Assembly (NCBI GenBank): GCA_026075535.2
Contig: AP026538.1
Span: 8,432,001 to 8,496,000, forward strand
Length of the DNA: 64,000 bases
From: Tricholoma matsutake
Lineage: Eukaryota > Basidiomycota > Agaricomycetes > Agaricales > Tricholomataceae
Reading direction: 5' to 3'
The number at the start of each line of letters is the position of its first letter. Within the stretch, counting starts at the first letter, position 1. A model generated the notes under the pieces. That model was not told the origin of the DNA, did not search any database, and worked only from the letters and a program-made list of their open reading frames with translations. Positions 44,220 to 56,601 of the stretch are shown here, in pieces. The translations under genes and the position numbers were made by a program.

Positions 44220-47200
44220 ATGTCCAATACACCTCATCAAAGATATTTTCGACTCCAGGAGCCTCTGGAACTCACCCAGAAAGACCCACAACTCCCCTCA
44301 GCTCCACCCAATCCAAATATGCCCGACCTGAACTTTGCTACTTGTCGAAAACTGCAGGGGAGGGGATCCAGGATCAAACAGACATGGGAATGCAACATAT
44401 CCATGTTCTTGACCTCTACTCCAAGCTCCTCTGCACAGGGCAGTGGACATGTTCCAATGTCACAACCAGCCCTATTAACCCCATGCACACACCATTGAAC
44501 ACTGATGCGAATGATGGTTACACCATGGAATGGCCTTGGGAAGGTACAGCAAATGAGAACAGGATCGGGCTGCTGATGACACCTGTCAGCCCTGAACAGT
44601 AACAATAGGCCAATTGACATGTTATAACAACTCACAAATGCCCAGCATGTTCCACTTGCCCCCTCACCTGATGGCTGACCCTTCCTGTGAAAGATTGGCC
44701 TCTGTTCCAGGACTACCAGGACTACCATTGCACTCTACACCACCAATCAAAGCTGCCTTGCACTGCTAGATCTCATGCAGGCACGCATTCAAACACCCAC
44801 CTTGCATCAGTCTGCTAGTTTGATGGTTGATACCATGACTCAGAGTTTTGGACTTACACCCTCAGATACTGCACCATTTTTGTCACTTTTATCACCTTTG
44901 AATGATCTTGATATCAATACATGTCCACTTGATATTCAAGAAGCCAACTAATTTCGAGTTCATCAACCACCCAAAAAGAAAATTGAAGTTGTGAAAGATG
45001 TCCTCAAAATGCTTCGCAATGCAAAAATTATGCCTACAGAATTCATTACATTTGTTCTTGACACCTCGCAACCAGATTTTGCCTATTTCCATGCTGCTTT
45101 CTATGCTGAACATAATGCACAAAAAATCTACACTCTTTTGGACCTATTCTGGAACAGCAAGAAGGGCTCAGCTACAATGAAGGACTGGATGCGACCTCAT
45201 GCAATTGATCTAGTTTGCAACACTATTCACTTGGAAATGGAAACTGCAAAACCTCATCTTTGCATGTCATTGAAGGAAGTGACCCCTGACTTTATTTTGC
45301 ATTGGGATATCAACTCACTGATGGATCCGATTGCTTTGAGAATAACACCCATTTGGTCAAGAGTCCTAGAAGCTGCAACAGAGAAAAGAGAAGTCACAAC
45401 ACAAGAAAAGTCCAACAAGTCATGCAACCAACATGTGGTCGGATGCAAATTTTTTTGCATGTGCTGGCATACTGACTTCAATTTAGGGCTGCAATGTCAT
45501 TAGTTTGCAGGTTCACTATCTACAATCGTATCATTCCTGCAAGGTCCAGGTTGGACTTGGCTTGATGGCATGGTCGTGTGGCACCTCTCATCAATTAATC
45601 AACATCTTGAATTGGGCTTGCCTCTCGATGTCATACATGACCATCAATGACATTCTCAAGGCCCTTGCTGATCAATCAATCAAAGATGCTTGTCGTGTAG
45701 CCAAAGACCCACATGCCAGCACTTATGATAATGTCAATTTCTCCAGTTCAGTCTATGTTGAGCAAACTCCGAGTGCTATGAGCAAGGTACAATCTGGAAC
45801 CTTTGCCATAGTCTACAAACTTGTCAATGCCTGGTGAGAAGACATGGAAATTGCACCCATGATGAAGAACCTTATAGATTCATCTCCTCTTGGCATGTCA
45901 GACCTCTGCCCTTTGCATACATTGATGCAGTTGTACACCATGCAAAATGCCATCAATATTGCAAAGGTTGTTGTAACATATGTGAAGGGATTTGCTGATT
46001 ATCAGAATCTCAAGGAGTTACAGAATATTCCACGCTGTCAACTTCCCTTGAACCATAAAACTCAATTCTTTCCTCTCAGAGCTTTGACAATTGAGGAAGC
46101 ACCAATCACAGGAAATCTCCTTGTCCATGACAACATCTATTTGGTCCAGCTAGACCATTCCCCAGAGGACTTGGACAAGTATGCAATCCCAGCTTTTAAT
46201 GATCAACTTACAAATGCATGGATTCATGGCGGCCAAGTGATGTGAAACCAAGACCTCACACCATGGACTCATCGTGAAATATTTCAGCTTGGCTTTGGTG
46301 TGTTCCATCTGACGATGAACCTAATCTGGGTGTTGCTTCATGTTCACCATGGCACAATCAACCAGTACAGCAGTTTGTCACATCTCTTTGCAGTCTTGGA
46401 GAAGGTTTGACTTGGTGCAGAACACCCTGACTTTCACACTCTTCTTGCTGTGCTTACTCAAATCCTCAATGGCTTGATTCTAAATGCTTGGCAAGATGTC
46501 TGCAGCTTCTCATCTTTGGATGCATTTGCAGAGTCATGCCCTACCACTGATCAAATCTTGAAACTGGCTGGTGACATATTGAAAAACTATGCAACCCCAA
46601 CAGAGAAGATGGAGCCAAGCGAGAAGCCCTCCAAAGCTTGGAGGACTGCACCTCAACCTTCAGTGGGTGCATCCTTGGGTGAATCTGAAAGCTCTGGGTC
46701 TGAGTCTTCTAATGATGAACCTACTGACAAACCACCAAGTAGTCCTGTCATTGACATCACACATGAAGATATCATTCGACTAATGTGAGACCTACTTTAT
46801 GTGATAGAGCTGGTTCATGCTGTGTCTGATGGTGACTTTGGATGAATTGAAGATATTCTCCCAGACTTGGCCTGTATATTCCATGGCGCAGGGTCTAATA
46901 ACTATGTGACTGAAATCCTATACTTGTTGTTCAACATTAAGGAAGTTTGGACACCAGAGTTTGTGTACGTTATAATTCCAAGAGATTCAGTTGAGAGATG
47001 ACACTATAACTCCAGGAATATCATGTGAGACATGATGCTTGTGAATGTATCAGGGTTGCCAGGTCACGCAATGGGTATTGATCTGAATATCAAACACTTG
47101 ATTCAATATCTGAAGGTTGTTCCCACTTTACGAGAATAGGGCCTGTTGATGATCCATTTCTGTAAACTACAGGCACTCTTTTCTGCGAAAGGGATTTATG

Positions 47201-47604
47201 CAAACTGGGACTGACTTGGGAATATTTCTGCCATGGTACATCATTTGCAACAAATCAAGAAACAAGTCACTCACTCCATGGGCTTGAATTACCAAGGATC
47301 TACACACAAAACACTGGATACCCATGAATTGGTCTGGCAAATTGCAAATAAGGCATGCGATCTTCAGCTCCAACATCATAGTCCAAATTGAGAGGGGAAT
47401 TCACCTGGAAAGCTGGTCCCCAATTTGTGTGTGTTGGGATGAGAGAAATTTGCATCATCTTCATTGGACATCTTCAACAAGAAAATCCATGATCTTATCA
47501 CTGGCAAAGTTACAATAGACGAGGCTGATGAATTACCACCACCAAACTTTGAATGCACATTTGAAAATGACAACAAAAATGATGAATTAGAAGAATCAGT
47601 GTAA
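44220..47604 (+). pseudogene. DUF6589-like transposon-associated protein (decayed)
   Basis: Frames spread over 44220-47604 give one long protein with repeated stops and shifts. The N-terminal part (MSNTPHQRYFRLQEPLELT) is Pro-rich. The core includes PPKKKIEVVKDVLKMLRNAK, TLLDLFWNSKKGSATMKDW, LNWACLSMSYMTINDILKAL, the YDNVNFSS string, NLLVHDNIYLVQLDHSPEDL and FHTLLAVLTQILNGLILNAW. The end is acidic (DEADELPPPNFECTFENDN) with a stop TAA at 47602-47604. The YDNxNF motif and overall order match proteins annotated as DUF6589 in agaricomycetes; this assignment is from memory of the family. Molecular function is unknown; I infer a link to mobility from its inverted-repeat setting. Confidence 0.6.
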
Positions 47605-47627
47605 TTATGATTGACTGTACAGTGAAT

Positions 47628-49779
47628 TTAAATGGTCTTTCTTTTCTTTTGAGGATGGTTTGTTTTAGAGGTAGTTGCTTTGAGTTCCTCATTATACATC
47701 ATGACCAAGTCTGCTAGGGGCCCAGCCCATTCCTTTCCCCACTTGTTGGTTTCCTCCAGCCACAGAACAATGTCTTGTGACGAGCAAATTGACTTTGGAG
47801 ATGCACAAACAAGTTTGACACACTTCTGATGTGAAAGAATATCATACATGGCTCGGACACCATGGAGCAGATTGTTTTCATGAACCAACTTGAGCCATGC
47901 AATGAGTTGAGAATCGAGAGCAGGCCAATCTTTGGTGGGGCAATATGTAGGCCTCTTGCACTTTGGCTTGGTGGCTGGCAGCTCACCTGTGAACAGTGGT
48001 CCTGGGAGGAAGTTGGTAAGATGGAAACCATTGTTTTCATGTCAATCACAGCAGAAATTGGTGTAGAAATCAAGTGCTTGGCATATTTAGATGACATCTC
48101 AATGAAGTATCAAATTTGTGCACTGTGCAGTGACTTGTCATCAAGATAGATCGAGAAGAAGTAATGAAGACAAGTGTTGCATTGCACCAGCTTGGTGGAT
48201 GAATATGATGCACAGTCCCAGGCTTGGCAATTGGGCTTGTGATCTGCATGAGGTCGATCAGGATCTATTGAATCTCCATTGGCGAGAGAGAGCCCAGGGC
48301 TCATAAAAAATTACAAATAGACCTTTATCTCCCTCATGCTGAACCACTCTTCTGCCATGTTGTAGTGCCTCCACAATATCACTGGGAAGCCCAGCATTGC
48401 AGACAATTTTGACATCTGTGAAGTCCACACCCTGCAATCTGATCATTATATGAAAACATCCCAGAGTTGAGATACATACCACAGATTCACCAGATGTTGC
48501 ACACATTATTTTACAACAGCCATTTTCCTCAGTGAAAGCAGTGTGAACAGCCTGAAGATATGCACTTGACATCCCACCATGATAATGTCAGACTACACCT
48601 GTTCCACAGTACTCAGAAGGTAGCTGACTGTTGAGGTGTTTTGCCACATCACTTGTGAGGAGTTTGTTGTTGAAAAAGATAAGCATGTGAGGTTGGGTTC
48701 TGAAGTCAAATGGCTCAGAGAGGAAACAATCAAAGTTGTGGGCTTCTTCAACATGAGAGACTAGGCAATGAGTAGCATATGTCATATTTGGCCTATTAGA
48801 CAAGACCTGGATTGAGATATAGCCAGGCTGGAGAATCTTCATTTTGATGGTCTTCAAGATATGTGGTGGAAAGGTCACAGACATTGCCTGCCAGGGGATC
48901 CTGTGAGGAAGTAGCACCTTTAGCTCATCAAGTCATCCCCATGCAGGTTGGAAGGCTGCATTTCCATGGTGCAGTAACCCAGCAAGGTAAATGAAGTGAG
49001 CCTCATCAATATGAACATGTTTGAGCCATTTTTGGAAATGTTGATTATGGAAGAGGCAGAAGGTGGCCCTCAGGTGTTTTGAAAAGTTGTTCAACTGTAG
49101 TGATAATGTGTCGGGATGTTCCAGGCATTCATGTTTTGATATTATGAATATAGGTCTGATGCAAAGTTGCATAAACAAATGAAGAAGAGACAGATATGAC
49201 TTACATTCCAGTATTTATCCTCACGAGGAGTGTCATCATTGATTGCAATCATGGGGATTCCATAGTTTTTGTTGAAATTTTCTGCCTGTGAAGCTGTTAC
49301 AGAGAAACTCAGGATGCTGCAGCTGAAGTTCTCACCTGGGTGACCTGAAGCTGTTTCAGAGGGGATATAGTAAGAAAAATGAAATGTTTTGCTGGGTCGT
49401 CGAGAAGCAGGTTGAGAGCAATCAGCAGAGTTTTGCCACTTCCAGTTCCAGCATCAACCAAAGAGTCTTGACAGTTGAATGTGGCCAAGCATGCATGGAG
49501 TTGGAGCTTTTGAGGTATCTGAGTGCCGCCAGTTACTGCCCAAGAGAGTAGAGAAGCTCAGTATGCCATGGTTTTGTCATTCTGGTCCAATGTTTCCAAG
49601 TATGAAATAGGAAGTTTTTCAAGTGGGAGTGTGGTAGAAACCAGTTCATGGACATCCTTAGCAGATAGGGAGTGAATCTCATTGAGTCTTTCTTGAAGCA
49701 TAGGTATATGGAAGGTGGTCATAGAGGCATAGGAAGTAGAAACTGCATCAACACATTGACATGACTGCACACTTCCCAA
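47628..49779 (-). pseudogene. RecQ-like DEAH-box DNA helicase (decayed)
   Basis: Helicase motifs in order on the minus strand: QDSLVDAGTGSGKTLLIAL (Walker A, about 49460), FIFLTISPLKQLQVTQ, HVHIDEAHFIYLAGL (DEAH, about 49010), VTFPPHILKTIKMKIL (motif III region), NRPNMTYATHCLV, HMLIFFNNKLL, CCKIMCATSGES, GVDFTDVKIVCNAGLPSDIV, EALQHGRRVVQHEGDKGLFV (motif VI, where family members have QRGGRAxR). Candidate introns with GT...AG lie at about 49285-49335 and 48430-48480. The C-terminal tail ends PQKKRKTI. Several stops and the changed motif VI argue against activity. RecQ enzymes unwind duplex DNA 3' to 5'. Confidence 0.82.
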
Positions 49780-49915
49780 AAGGGTTATTTATAAAAATGG
49801 GTGATGATTCAGCATTTTTCGATCACAAGCTTTTGCATGCAATTTTCAACTCAGCTGTACTGGTCCCTATACATCATGCTTGCCCATGTACTAGGGATCA
49901 GTCACCGGTCTAATT
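49772..49915 (-). repeat. Right inverted repeat with promoter of the helicase element
   Basis: Minus strand reads GTACATGGGCAAGCATGATG, AAGCTTGTGATCGAAAAATG and TATAAATAACCCTTTTGGGA, matching the left repeat in order and spacing. The TATA-like box precedes the helicase gene. Confidence 0.7.
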
Positions 49916-50025
49916 GAGACTCACCAATTAGCCAATATTGACTACCTCAATTGCTTAACAACAGCCATCATCAGAGCACAACAAGAAAGGTTGAGTAAGG
50001 CTATTTATCTTCTTGGCAGCCTCAT

Positions 50026-50925
50026 CTTACAAAATCTGCTCCCAGCTCTTTATTAGGGTTGTTCACAGTAGCCATTTTTGGCTCATTTTCAATTTCATTT
50101 TTAATCTCATTTTTTGAGAATGGACTTCAGAATGAGATGAGAATGAATCAAAAAATGATCATTCTTGAAAAATTGAACCCTACCCTCACTTTTCCAAAAA
50201 TGGTCATTTTCACATTCATCTTCACACTCCATTTTTTGTTGTGCCTTCAAGCTACACTCCAATGCCATCATTGGTTAGCTGACACTGACCACCACCATCA
50301 ACACTGCCCTCCCTCACACCTCTACCACCATCACTACTCCATTTATACCTGCCCCAACCACTCCCATGCCCACTTTGACCCCAACAAGTGCCATGAGTGG
50401 CAGAAAATGGCATTTTGGATGCAACACAGGCACAAATGATGACTGTGTTGTTTGGGCCCTAGATAAGCTTTTTTTTGATCATTTCTTGTTTCTATCAACT
50501 AACTAATTGTTTTGTTTCACTTTTTAGTATCTAAGCTACTGGTAATGATGGATGGATACTGACATGAGACAACCCCCACCCAATCCACAAGGTCACCAAT
50601 GCCCCTCATTAGTGTATAACATGGGTACAGGAATATCCACAGTATTCACATGATGGTGTGCACCAGTGCTTAAAAGTCCAGTGTCCTGGTTTTCACCCTC
50701 CTCGAGGGAGGACCCTACTGCAGGTGTTTGAGTTGCAGGTTGTGTACAAATAAGTGCAAACATATAAACAAAACATGTAAACATGTTGAAAACACAGAAA
50801 CAAAAGTGTGTGACCATGCAAACAGGTACAAATGGTCTGTGCTCATGCTGCAGTATTTAAACACCTCACTTTTCACTCTTTTGATTAGGGTGTGCCCCAT
50901 TTTTTTAATACCAGATATGTAGATA
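50026..50925. other. Non-coding stretch with an intron-like module
   Basis: Begins with an AT-rich TCATTTT/AAAATGA-rich part (50060-50220). Then comes a copy of the intron-like module (TTGTTTGGGCCC, T-run, ACTAACTAA, TTTTTAG; 50440-50530) and an AACATGTAAACA-rich segment. No protein domain in any frame. Probably remnants of a non-autonomous element. Confidence 0.4.
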
Positions 50926-50939
50926 GCAGTATTATTGTA

Positions 50940-51116
50940 TACATTTATATAATTGTTATCTGTGATAAAGGGATGTGTGCAATGACCTGGATACAACTAT
51001 ATCAAGACTTTCTCACCCATTGTCCAAATAGATACTATTTGAGCTATATTGGCATTAGTACCAATCAAGGGCATGAAGGTCCAACAAATGGATGTAAAGG
51101 GGGCATACCTCAATGG
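50940..51116 (+). pseudogene. copia reverse transcriptase fragment
   Basis: VIKGCVQ, stop, PGYNYIKTFSPIVQIDTI, stop, AILALVPIKGMKVQQMDVKG, AYLNG. These are RT motifs 1-3 of Ty1/copia (family: GxDYxETFAPVV and QxDVKTAFLNG). It is cut right after YLNG by the 5' LTR of gypsy D. Plus strand, so not part of the minus-strand copia of the left nest. Confidence 0.82.
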
Positions 51117-51553
51117 TGTAAGGGGACTAGGGGGTGCCCCATGTGTTTCTTCTATTTTTTATGTTTGTCCTATATTTTTTCTCACATCATTTCCTTCTAT
51201 TCCTCATTTTCTATGATTTTTCCTTATTTTATTGCTAATTTCCCTTTTTATCACATTTGTGCATATTGACAGTTTTATATTTAGAGGTGGGGTCCCTTTC
51301 CAACATCCACCTTGGTGTGACATCATTTGGTGGCCTTGATATGCCTATCTCTGCCTTTTCTATTTTTGGGCTACTATCTGATTTTTGAAGTCTTTACATA
51401 TACTGGGCATTGGAAAAGGGGTCCTTAGAGTTTTCTCTTCAGATTTTCCTTTGCTAGGTGTGCCTCCACTCCCTGTAATATGTACCATAATTCTAACTTC
51501 AGATTTCCCTTTGCTAGCCCATTAATTAAGTGGCTTCTAAGGTTGCCCTTATA
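51117..51553 (+). repeat. 5' LTR of gypsy D
   Basis: 437 bp, TGTAAGGGGACTAGGGGG to GGTTGCCCTTATA. It matches the solo LTR at 3289-3714 and the start at 63985. It carries two copies of TCAGATTTYCCTTTGCTAG (51438 and 51500 region). Confidence 0.88.
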
Positions 51554-51718
51554 GTAGAAAACTCTCTCCTAAGGCTTGGAATTGTGAACGTGCTGCCAAA
51601 ATAGGCAGGTACAGAGTAGATGATGCCTGCCAGCACTCAACAACTCCCTACACTGACACACTGTTCCAGACACCCCTGCCTTAAGTAATCACTCATTTTA
51701 ATCTAATGCGCCGCCTAG

Positions 51719-52690
51719 GGCCATGGACACATCTGCTGAATTTAATGGTGCATGTGCACAGGAGCATGCATTCCTTAATTCCTGTGAGTTGTACATCAGT
51801 CTCCAGTCACATCAATCTGTCAATGATGCTGCAAAAATTTATGGGCCTTCACATACATGAAATCTGAGCACACCTATCTCTATGTGGACTGTATTCTGCA
51901 CCAAACTAAGGAGCTCAGTTCTCTACCTTTCTCCACTTGGGGTGATTTTTGAGCAGAGTTAGTATGCCACTTTTGTCCCCTCAATGAGTGCCGCTAAGCA
52001 GTGACACACCTTGAGTTGCCCTCTAACCACCAGGCATGTCAATCTGTGGACAATTATATCAATGAGTTTAATGACTTGGTGACAGTGATATGAGAGTGGG
52101 CTGCCAGTGGTGGTGAAGTTCCAATGCAGTCTCAATCAAGAGATCCAGGACCAGATTGCACAGATGCTGGAAGGGTGCCCTGCAGATGATATCTATGCTT
52201 GGTATAAAGCTGCTTCACTCTGTGATGAGAACCAACTCAATGATGTGGCATTTAATGCTGCATTCCATGCTCCAACTACCACTCATGCACCCTACACCTT
52301 CAATCGAACCCTCCCTCACCCCAACCCCATTCCTGTCTATCAGACTCCTGCACCAGCCATAAATGCCCCCATACTAATGGATGTTGATGCAGCCCATAGT
52401 CATGTGCATAGGTTGGATCTCTGCTACTGCTGTGGGGAAACTGGACACATTGCCAGAGCATGTCCCCATCATTAGGATATCTGCATGCTCACCCCTGAGG
52501 GGCAAGATGAACTTCTTCAAGACCTGTTGGCACTTGTGGATGTTGAGGAGACAAAGGAGAAGGGGAGTGAGGAGATTAAATCTGAGGCTGTAGAGAGCAG
52601 GATGTGTCCACCCACAACAAGTGAGCCATTGATGATACTCGACCCAGAAACCCAAACAAAACCCACAAATAGGCCTCAGATGGTATAACA
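51719..52690 (+). pseudogene. gypsy D gag
   Basis: FNGACAQEHAFLNSCELYIS, LQSHQSVNDAAKIYGP, then in shifted frames VVVKFQCSLNQEIQDQIAQM and ADDIYAWYKAASLCDENQLN. A CCHC zinc knuckle, CYCCGETGHIARAC, lies at about 52423-52466. This gives capsid and nucleocapsid in order, with stops throughout the first half. Confidence 0.82.
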
Positions 52691-52974
52691 TGAGTTAGAG
52701 GAAGGGTGCAAGGCAATACTAAATATCACCATCAGCAATGTGATCTGATGCTGTATGAAGTACTGTGAAAGCTTGCAAAGAAGTCTGAAGAATTTTGAGT
52801 GTGTGCAAAGTTGTTTCGAAGATTTTTGAGGATAGTGACAAGAATATGGTGTGGATAGTACAAAATGGCAATGGGAGTCAAAGGTGACAATAGATAATTG
52901 AGATGATAGGAGAGAGTTTACAGATGGTACAATGAACTTCAAAGAAGTTTGCGATGATTCACAGAACTTTAGAG

Positions 52975-53476
52975 CTAAGATGAGGTGCTGGAACTTGCAG
53001 AGGTAGCCTTGCATGACTTAGTTCTCTTGATGAAGGCCTGGCTGTCTGTCAGTATGGATATTGGTAGTTGTCCCACAATGTGTTCCAATCTGATCATCCA
53101 CATGCCTAGTATGGCTCCTACTACCTCTGCCTCAAAAGATGTGTATGATGCCAAATTTCCCAAGTGGTACCTCAGCACCTTTGCTGGATCATGCCTTCCT
53201 TGTCCTATACATTACCACTGCTGCACCTATGCTCCCATTTATGTCTGATCCATCAGTGAAGACCTTAATTTCTGGTGAGCTGTTGACATCATTGAGAATA
53301 GAGGTGTCTTGATCCTGGGCTATCTCTGTGGAAAAAGTTGCAGTATAGGCAAGTGGATGTGGATTTGGTGCTATGGTCTCTATTTTATTGGGGTGAATTT
53401 CTGGGAATTGATCTAATAGGCCATGGAGTGGCGTGCGATGCTTCCTTGCATGTACTGTGCAATATTCATGAATTAA
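52975..53476 (-). pseudogene. LINE RNase H domain
   Basis: LGNLASYTSFEAEVVGAILG followed by ISILTDSQAFIKRTKS. The Glu of FEAE and Asp of TDSQ are two of the RNase H catalytic acids. The N-terminal part lies upstream to about 53476 in other frames. Confidence 0.75.
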
Positions 53477-54919
53477 CTAATGCAATGGGTGAGACTTGGG
53501 TAGTGTGCAGATTTGCACTAGTGACCTGTGGCAGGCTTTCAGCATGGTTAGCTTGAGTGGGAAAATACCTGCATGCAAGTCTAGTGTGTCTGTCAGGGTG
53601 GTGCATAGTGCTCCATTGATGGCTATTGTAGCTATCTGCTGAATTTTGGTTAATTGATGCATAATTCTCGCTGACCATGTCCTCTGCTTAGCTCCTGGGT
53701 TTCTTTGAGGCAGATTGTGCCAGATTTCTGCCCCATAGGTCATCTTAGGTACCACTACCATCATGTAAAGTTGGCACATGTGTTTGGGTGATAGCCCAGT
53801 GTCGATCCTTGCTAAGCATCGGCATTGCATGATCCACCTGGTGGCATTGTCTATAACCCTCTCCTCGTGTTTCCTCCAGGTTAGCTTGTCATCAATGATT
53901 ATGCTGAGATACCTGTAGCTGTCAACTGTGTTGACCTCCTTCCCCTGGAGTGTGAGCTTTGGTTTGTACATTGGCCAAGGAATGCCAGCTGGCAACCTGA
54001 CTTTCTTCTGCCCCAAGTGCATGATTGCCAACTTACTAATCTCAAATTTGGAATTGTAGTTGGCTGACCACCTGAACCACCTGTTTTCCCCTTCCATATG
54101 CTCCCAAATAGCTTGTGTGGTCTTCTCAAAGTCTTCTCCAATGGCCATAACCATCATGTTGTCCACATACCCCAGTGCCTGTAGAGTGTCAGTTAGCTCA
54201 AGTAGATCTGCATTATAGAAATTAAATGCTGGGAGGGAGATTGGATCTCCTTGTCCCACTCTGTTATCAATAGTAATTGGGGTTGATGTGTGGTCATCAA
54301 ATCTGAGTTGCATTGATCTCCTGTGCAGTAGTAGTTCCATGAATTTGACTATTGATCCTGGGACCCTTCTCTTCATGTTGTGTAACAGTCAGTCCATTAC
54401 TGTGTTAGGAAAGGCTCCCTCTATATCGAGGAAGAGTATTGATACTACCTTCCTTTTTCTCCATGCCTCCTTGACTCAGTGAATCAGTAGGTGTACTGCA
54501 TCTGTTGTGCTCCTGCACAGCCTTCCACCAAAGTGTGTGTCTGGTAGCAGTTGCTGCTCCTCCACTATTGAGATAAGACCCTCAGAGACTATAGATGTGA
54601 GCACCTTCACCATGGTGCATAACAGAGCTATGGGACAGTAGGCCTTACATACCTCATAACTCAGTTTCCCAGGTTTCCTAAGCACACATGTTGTAGACTC
54701 CTTCCATCCTTTGTAATAGATTCCATGCCATATTATCGATCTGAATATGGGAAGTAAGTATGGGACTATCCGGCTTGCCGTCTTCTGTAGAATAATGTTA
54801 GGAATTTTGTCTGGTCCTGGAGCTTTGTATAGCAACAATTTTGATATGTGTGCATAGATCTGCTCTTCTATAATTTGCTGGGGATCTGGCAGTGGAGGGG
54901 GGGGGGGGGGGGTAGTCAT
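53477..54919 (-). pseudogene. LINE reverse transcriptase
   Basis: LLLYKAPGPDKIPNIILQKT, YKGWKESTTCVLRKPGKLSY, AYCPIALLCTMVKVLTSIVS, LLPDTHFGGRLCRSTTDAVH (54919-54476). Then FMELLLHRRSMQLRFDDHTS and NRVGQGDPISLPAFNFYNAD (motif 4), and GYVDNMMVMAIGEDFEKTTQ (motif 5; the usual F/YVDD reads YVDN). The thumb continues with TVDSYRYLSIIIDDKLTWRK. A gap of about 100 bp with a stop separates the halves; the codon for the second Asp is changed. Confidence 0.85.
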
Positions 54920-55100
54920 AATCCTGCTGAACCATAGAGCTTGCTGGTTTCAGCAGAAAGAAGGATCTAGCAAGTGTCTCAGCCTTGCCCTCATTTGTAT
55001 TCACTTCCCTAGTGGGCCCTTCCCCTTCTCTTACCTTAAGCATGGGGATCCTTGCCCATCCTCCATCCCCCATTGGGTTGGAGAGGTACCTGTTTACCGT

Positions 55101-56292
55101 CTATATATCAGCACCATCAATGTTCTCCAGATAATTGTTCCAGTGCTCCATTTTGGCCTTGAATATCTCTGTCGCATACTTGTGCTGGGCCTGTTGCAAA
55201 TCCTGGTGACTTGGGTGGTCCTCTAACATCCTGTATGTGTAGCATGTAGGTGGTTGACTACCTTTTTTATGTTCTTCAGTTCTTTTGTCCACCACCTTTT
55301 GGACATGGGGCATGGGTTGTTTGCAGGCACCTTGTTCATGATCGCTTTCTGAATGGCAGTGGTTAGTCACCTGATTTCCCTACCTAACTCTTCTTCAGTT
55401 TGGATTTCGCCTGGAACCTGAATTGTTGCAAACTCTCCCTCAAAATATGTGTTGAAGTCTTCCCAATCAGTTCCTCTAAAATTCTGCAATGCCTTTGTCA
55501 CCGTTCTCTCCTGAGCTAGTTCGAGTATTGTTGCTATGGGATAGTGGTCAGTTTTACCTGGTTGCCTCTCTGGCATGGTGTCACACTGCAACACATAGTC
55601 AGCAAGGCCATCAGTGCAGAAAACATTGTCTGGTCTGGAGAAGTGCTTTGTCACCATGTGCTTGAGTGTGGGAGTTCCCTTTGGCAGTAGCATGACCATT
55701 TCTTGGTCTGCTATCAGTTCAATCAGTTCTTCTGCATCCTCTAGAGCCTTCACTGTAAAAAGGTGTGAGTCCTTGTTTCTGTCCCACATGGGGTGGTGTC
55801 AATTTAAATCCCCTCCCCACAGCATGTGGTGAGTTTGCTGTCCCAGTGGTACATTTTGATTATCATGCAAGTACCTTCACAGTATTGACAGAGAGCATAA
55901 GTCCTCACATGCATTTTAAATGCTAAAGATTGTTAGTTTGCCATACCCACCATTTAGCTCAATCACTACTATATCATTTGTATTGGGTATATCCAGTTGT
56001 TAGTAGATAGCGCTGAGTTTACCCATATTGTAGACTGCACTGGCACATCTATCAATGTTCATGAGGTGGGGGTTACTGCTGTAAACCAGTTCAGCATCCT
56101 GATGCTGCTAAAATAGGTGATGTATGGTTCTTGAATTAGGACAATGTCCCAGTGGGTCACCAGTGAGTCATTGATAAGTTTGAGATGTGCGGTGAGTGAT
56201 TTGTTTAGGTTAATCTGTAGAATCCTTAACTTTGTTACCTGGTTTGCTTTGTTACTCATCAGTTGTTCTACCCTTGATGGTTGGCTGGTCAA
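55101..56292 (-). pseudogene. LINE endonuclease domain
   Basis: Starts MTSQPSRVEQLMSNKANQVT, then KLRILQINLNKS (catalytic Asn) and WDIVLIQEPYIT (catalytic Glu). The later part is SRPDNVFCTDGLADYVLQCD and KTDHYPIATILELA (Asp-His). The middle (about 55800-56050) has stops. This is an apurinic-type endonuclease as in I and Tad lineages. Confidence 0.8.
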
Positions 56293-56404
56293 TAGTGTGG
56301 CTCAGATTGTTGGAGGGGGGGTAAGGTTCATGGTCCATTAGTCTGTCTCATGAGTGAGTGACATTTGAGTTCTCTTCCATTTGGTGTGATTTGTCTTGGG
56401 GGAA

Positions 56405-56596
56405 ACAGGATCTGGGTTTGCTGCATATTGGGGTTACAATAATGTGTGGATAAAGGAAGGAGATGAGTGGAAGGCAGCCTTTTGTACCTACTGTGGTTTT
56501 TTTGACCCACTTGTCATGTTCTTTGGTCTCACTAATAGTCCTGAAACCTTCAGACCATGATGAACAATATATTTCATGACCTTTTACTCGAAGGCA
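56405..56596 (+). pseudogene. gypsy D reverse transcriptase, middle part
   Basis: [46 protein letters not shown], stop, MNNIFHDLLLEGIV. These are RT motifs B and C; the string continues as VYLDNIL after the solo LTR. The N-terminal RT and protease are missing or lie in the LINE-disrupted zone. Confidence 0.85.
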
Positions 56597-56601
56597 TTGT
56601 C

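Larger units (their letters stand above)
43880..50025. mobile_element. Inverted-repeat element with convergent RecQ-like helicase and DUF6589-like genes
   Basis: Two divergent copies of one sequence face each other at 43991-44156 and 49772-49915. Shared strings are GTACATGGGCAAGC, CTTGTGATCGAAAAA and CTTTTGGGAA beside a TATA box, and weaker similarity continues outward to about 43880 and 50020. Inside, the two genes converge with 23 bp between stops (47604 and 47628). Each starts just inside one repeat, so the repeats carry both promoters. This is the architecture of a DNA transposon. The outer ends and a target duplication are not resolved. Confidence 0.6.
52700..56400 (-). mobile_element. 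LINE with endonuclease, RT and RNase H (I/Tad-like)
   Basis: Minus-strand non-LTR element between gag and RT of gypsy D. Domains in order from 56292: endonuclease, RT, RNase H (about 53180-52980). No poly(A) or clear target duplication could be placed, so both limits are approximate. No ORF1 is recognised. Confidence 0.75.

Noticed and set aside
3289..51553. The 430 bp repeat (3289, 51117, 63985) as a MITE
   Set aside because: Copies at 51117 and 63985 bracket a gypsy gag-pol, with a polypurine tract before the second, and the 3289 copy has a 5 bp duplication. They are LTRs.
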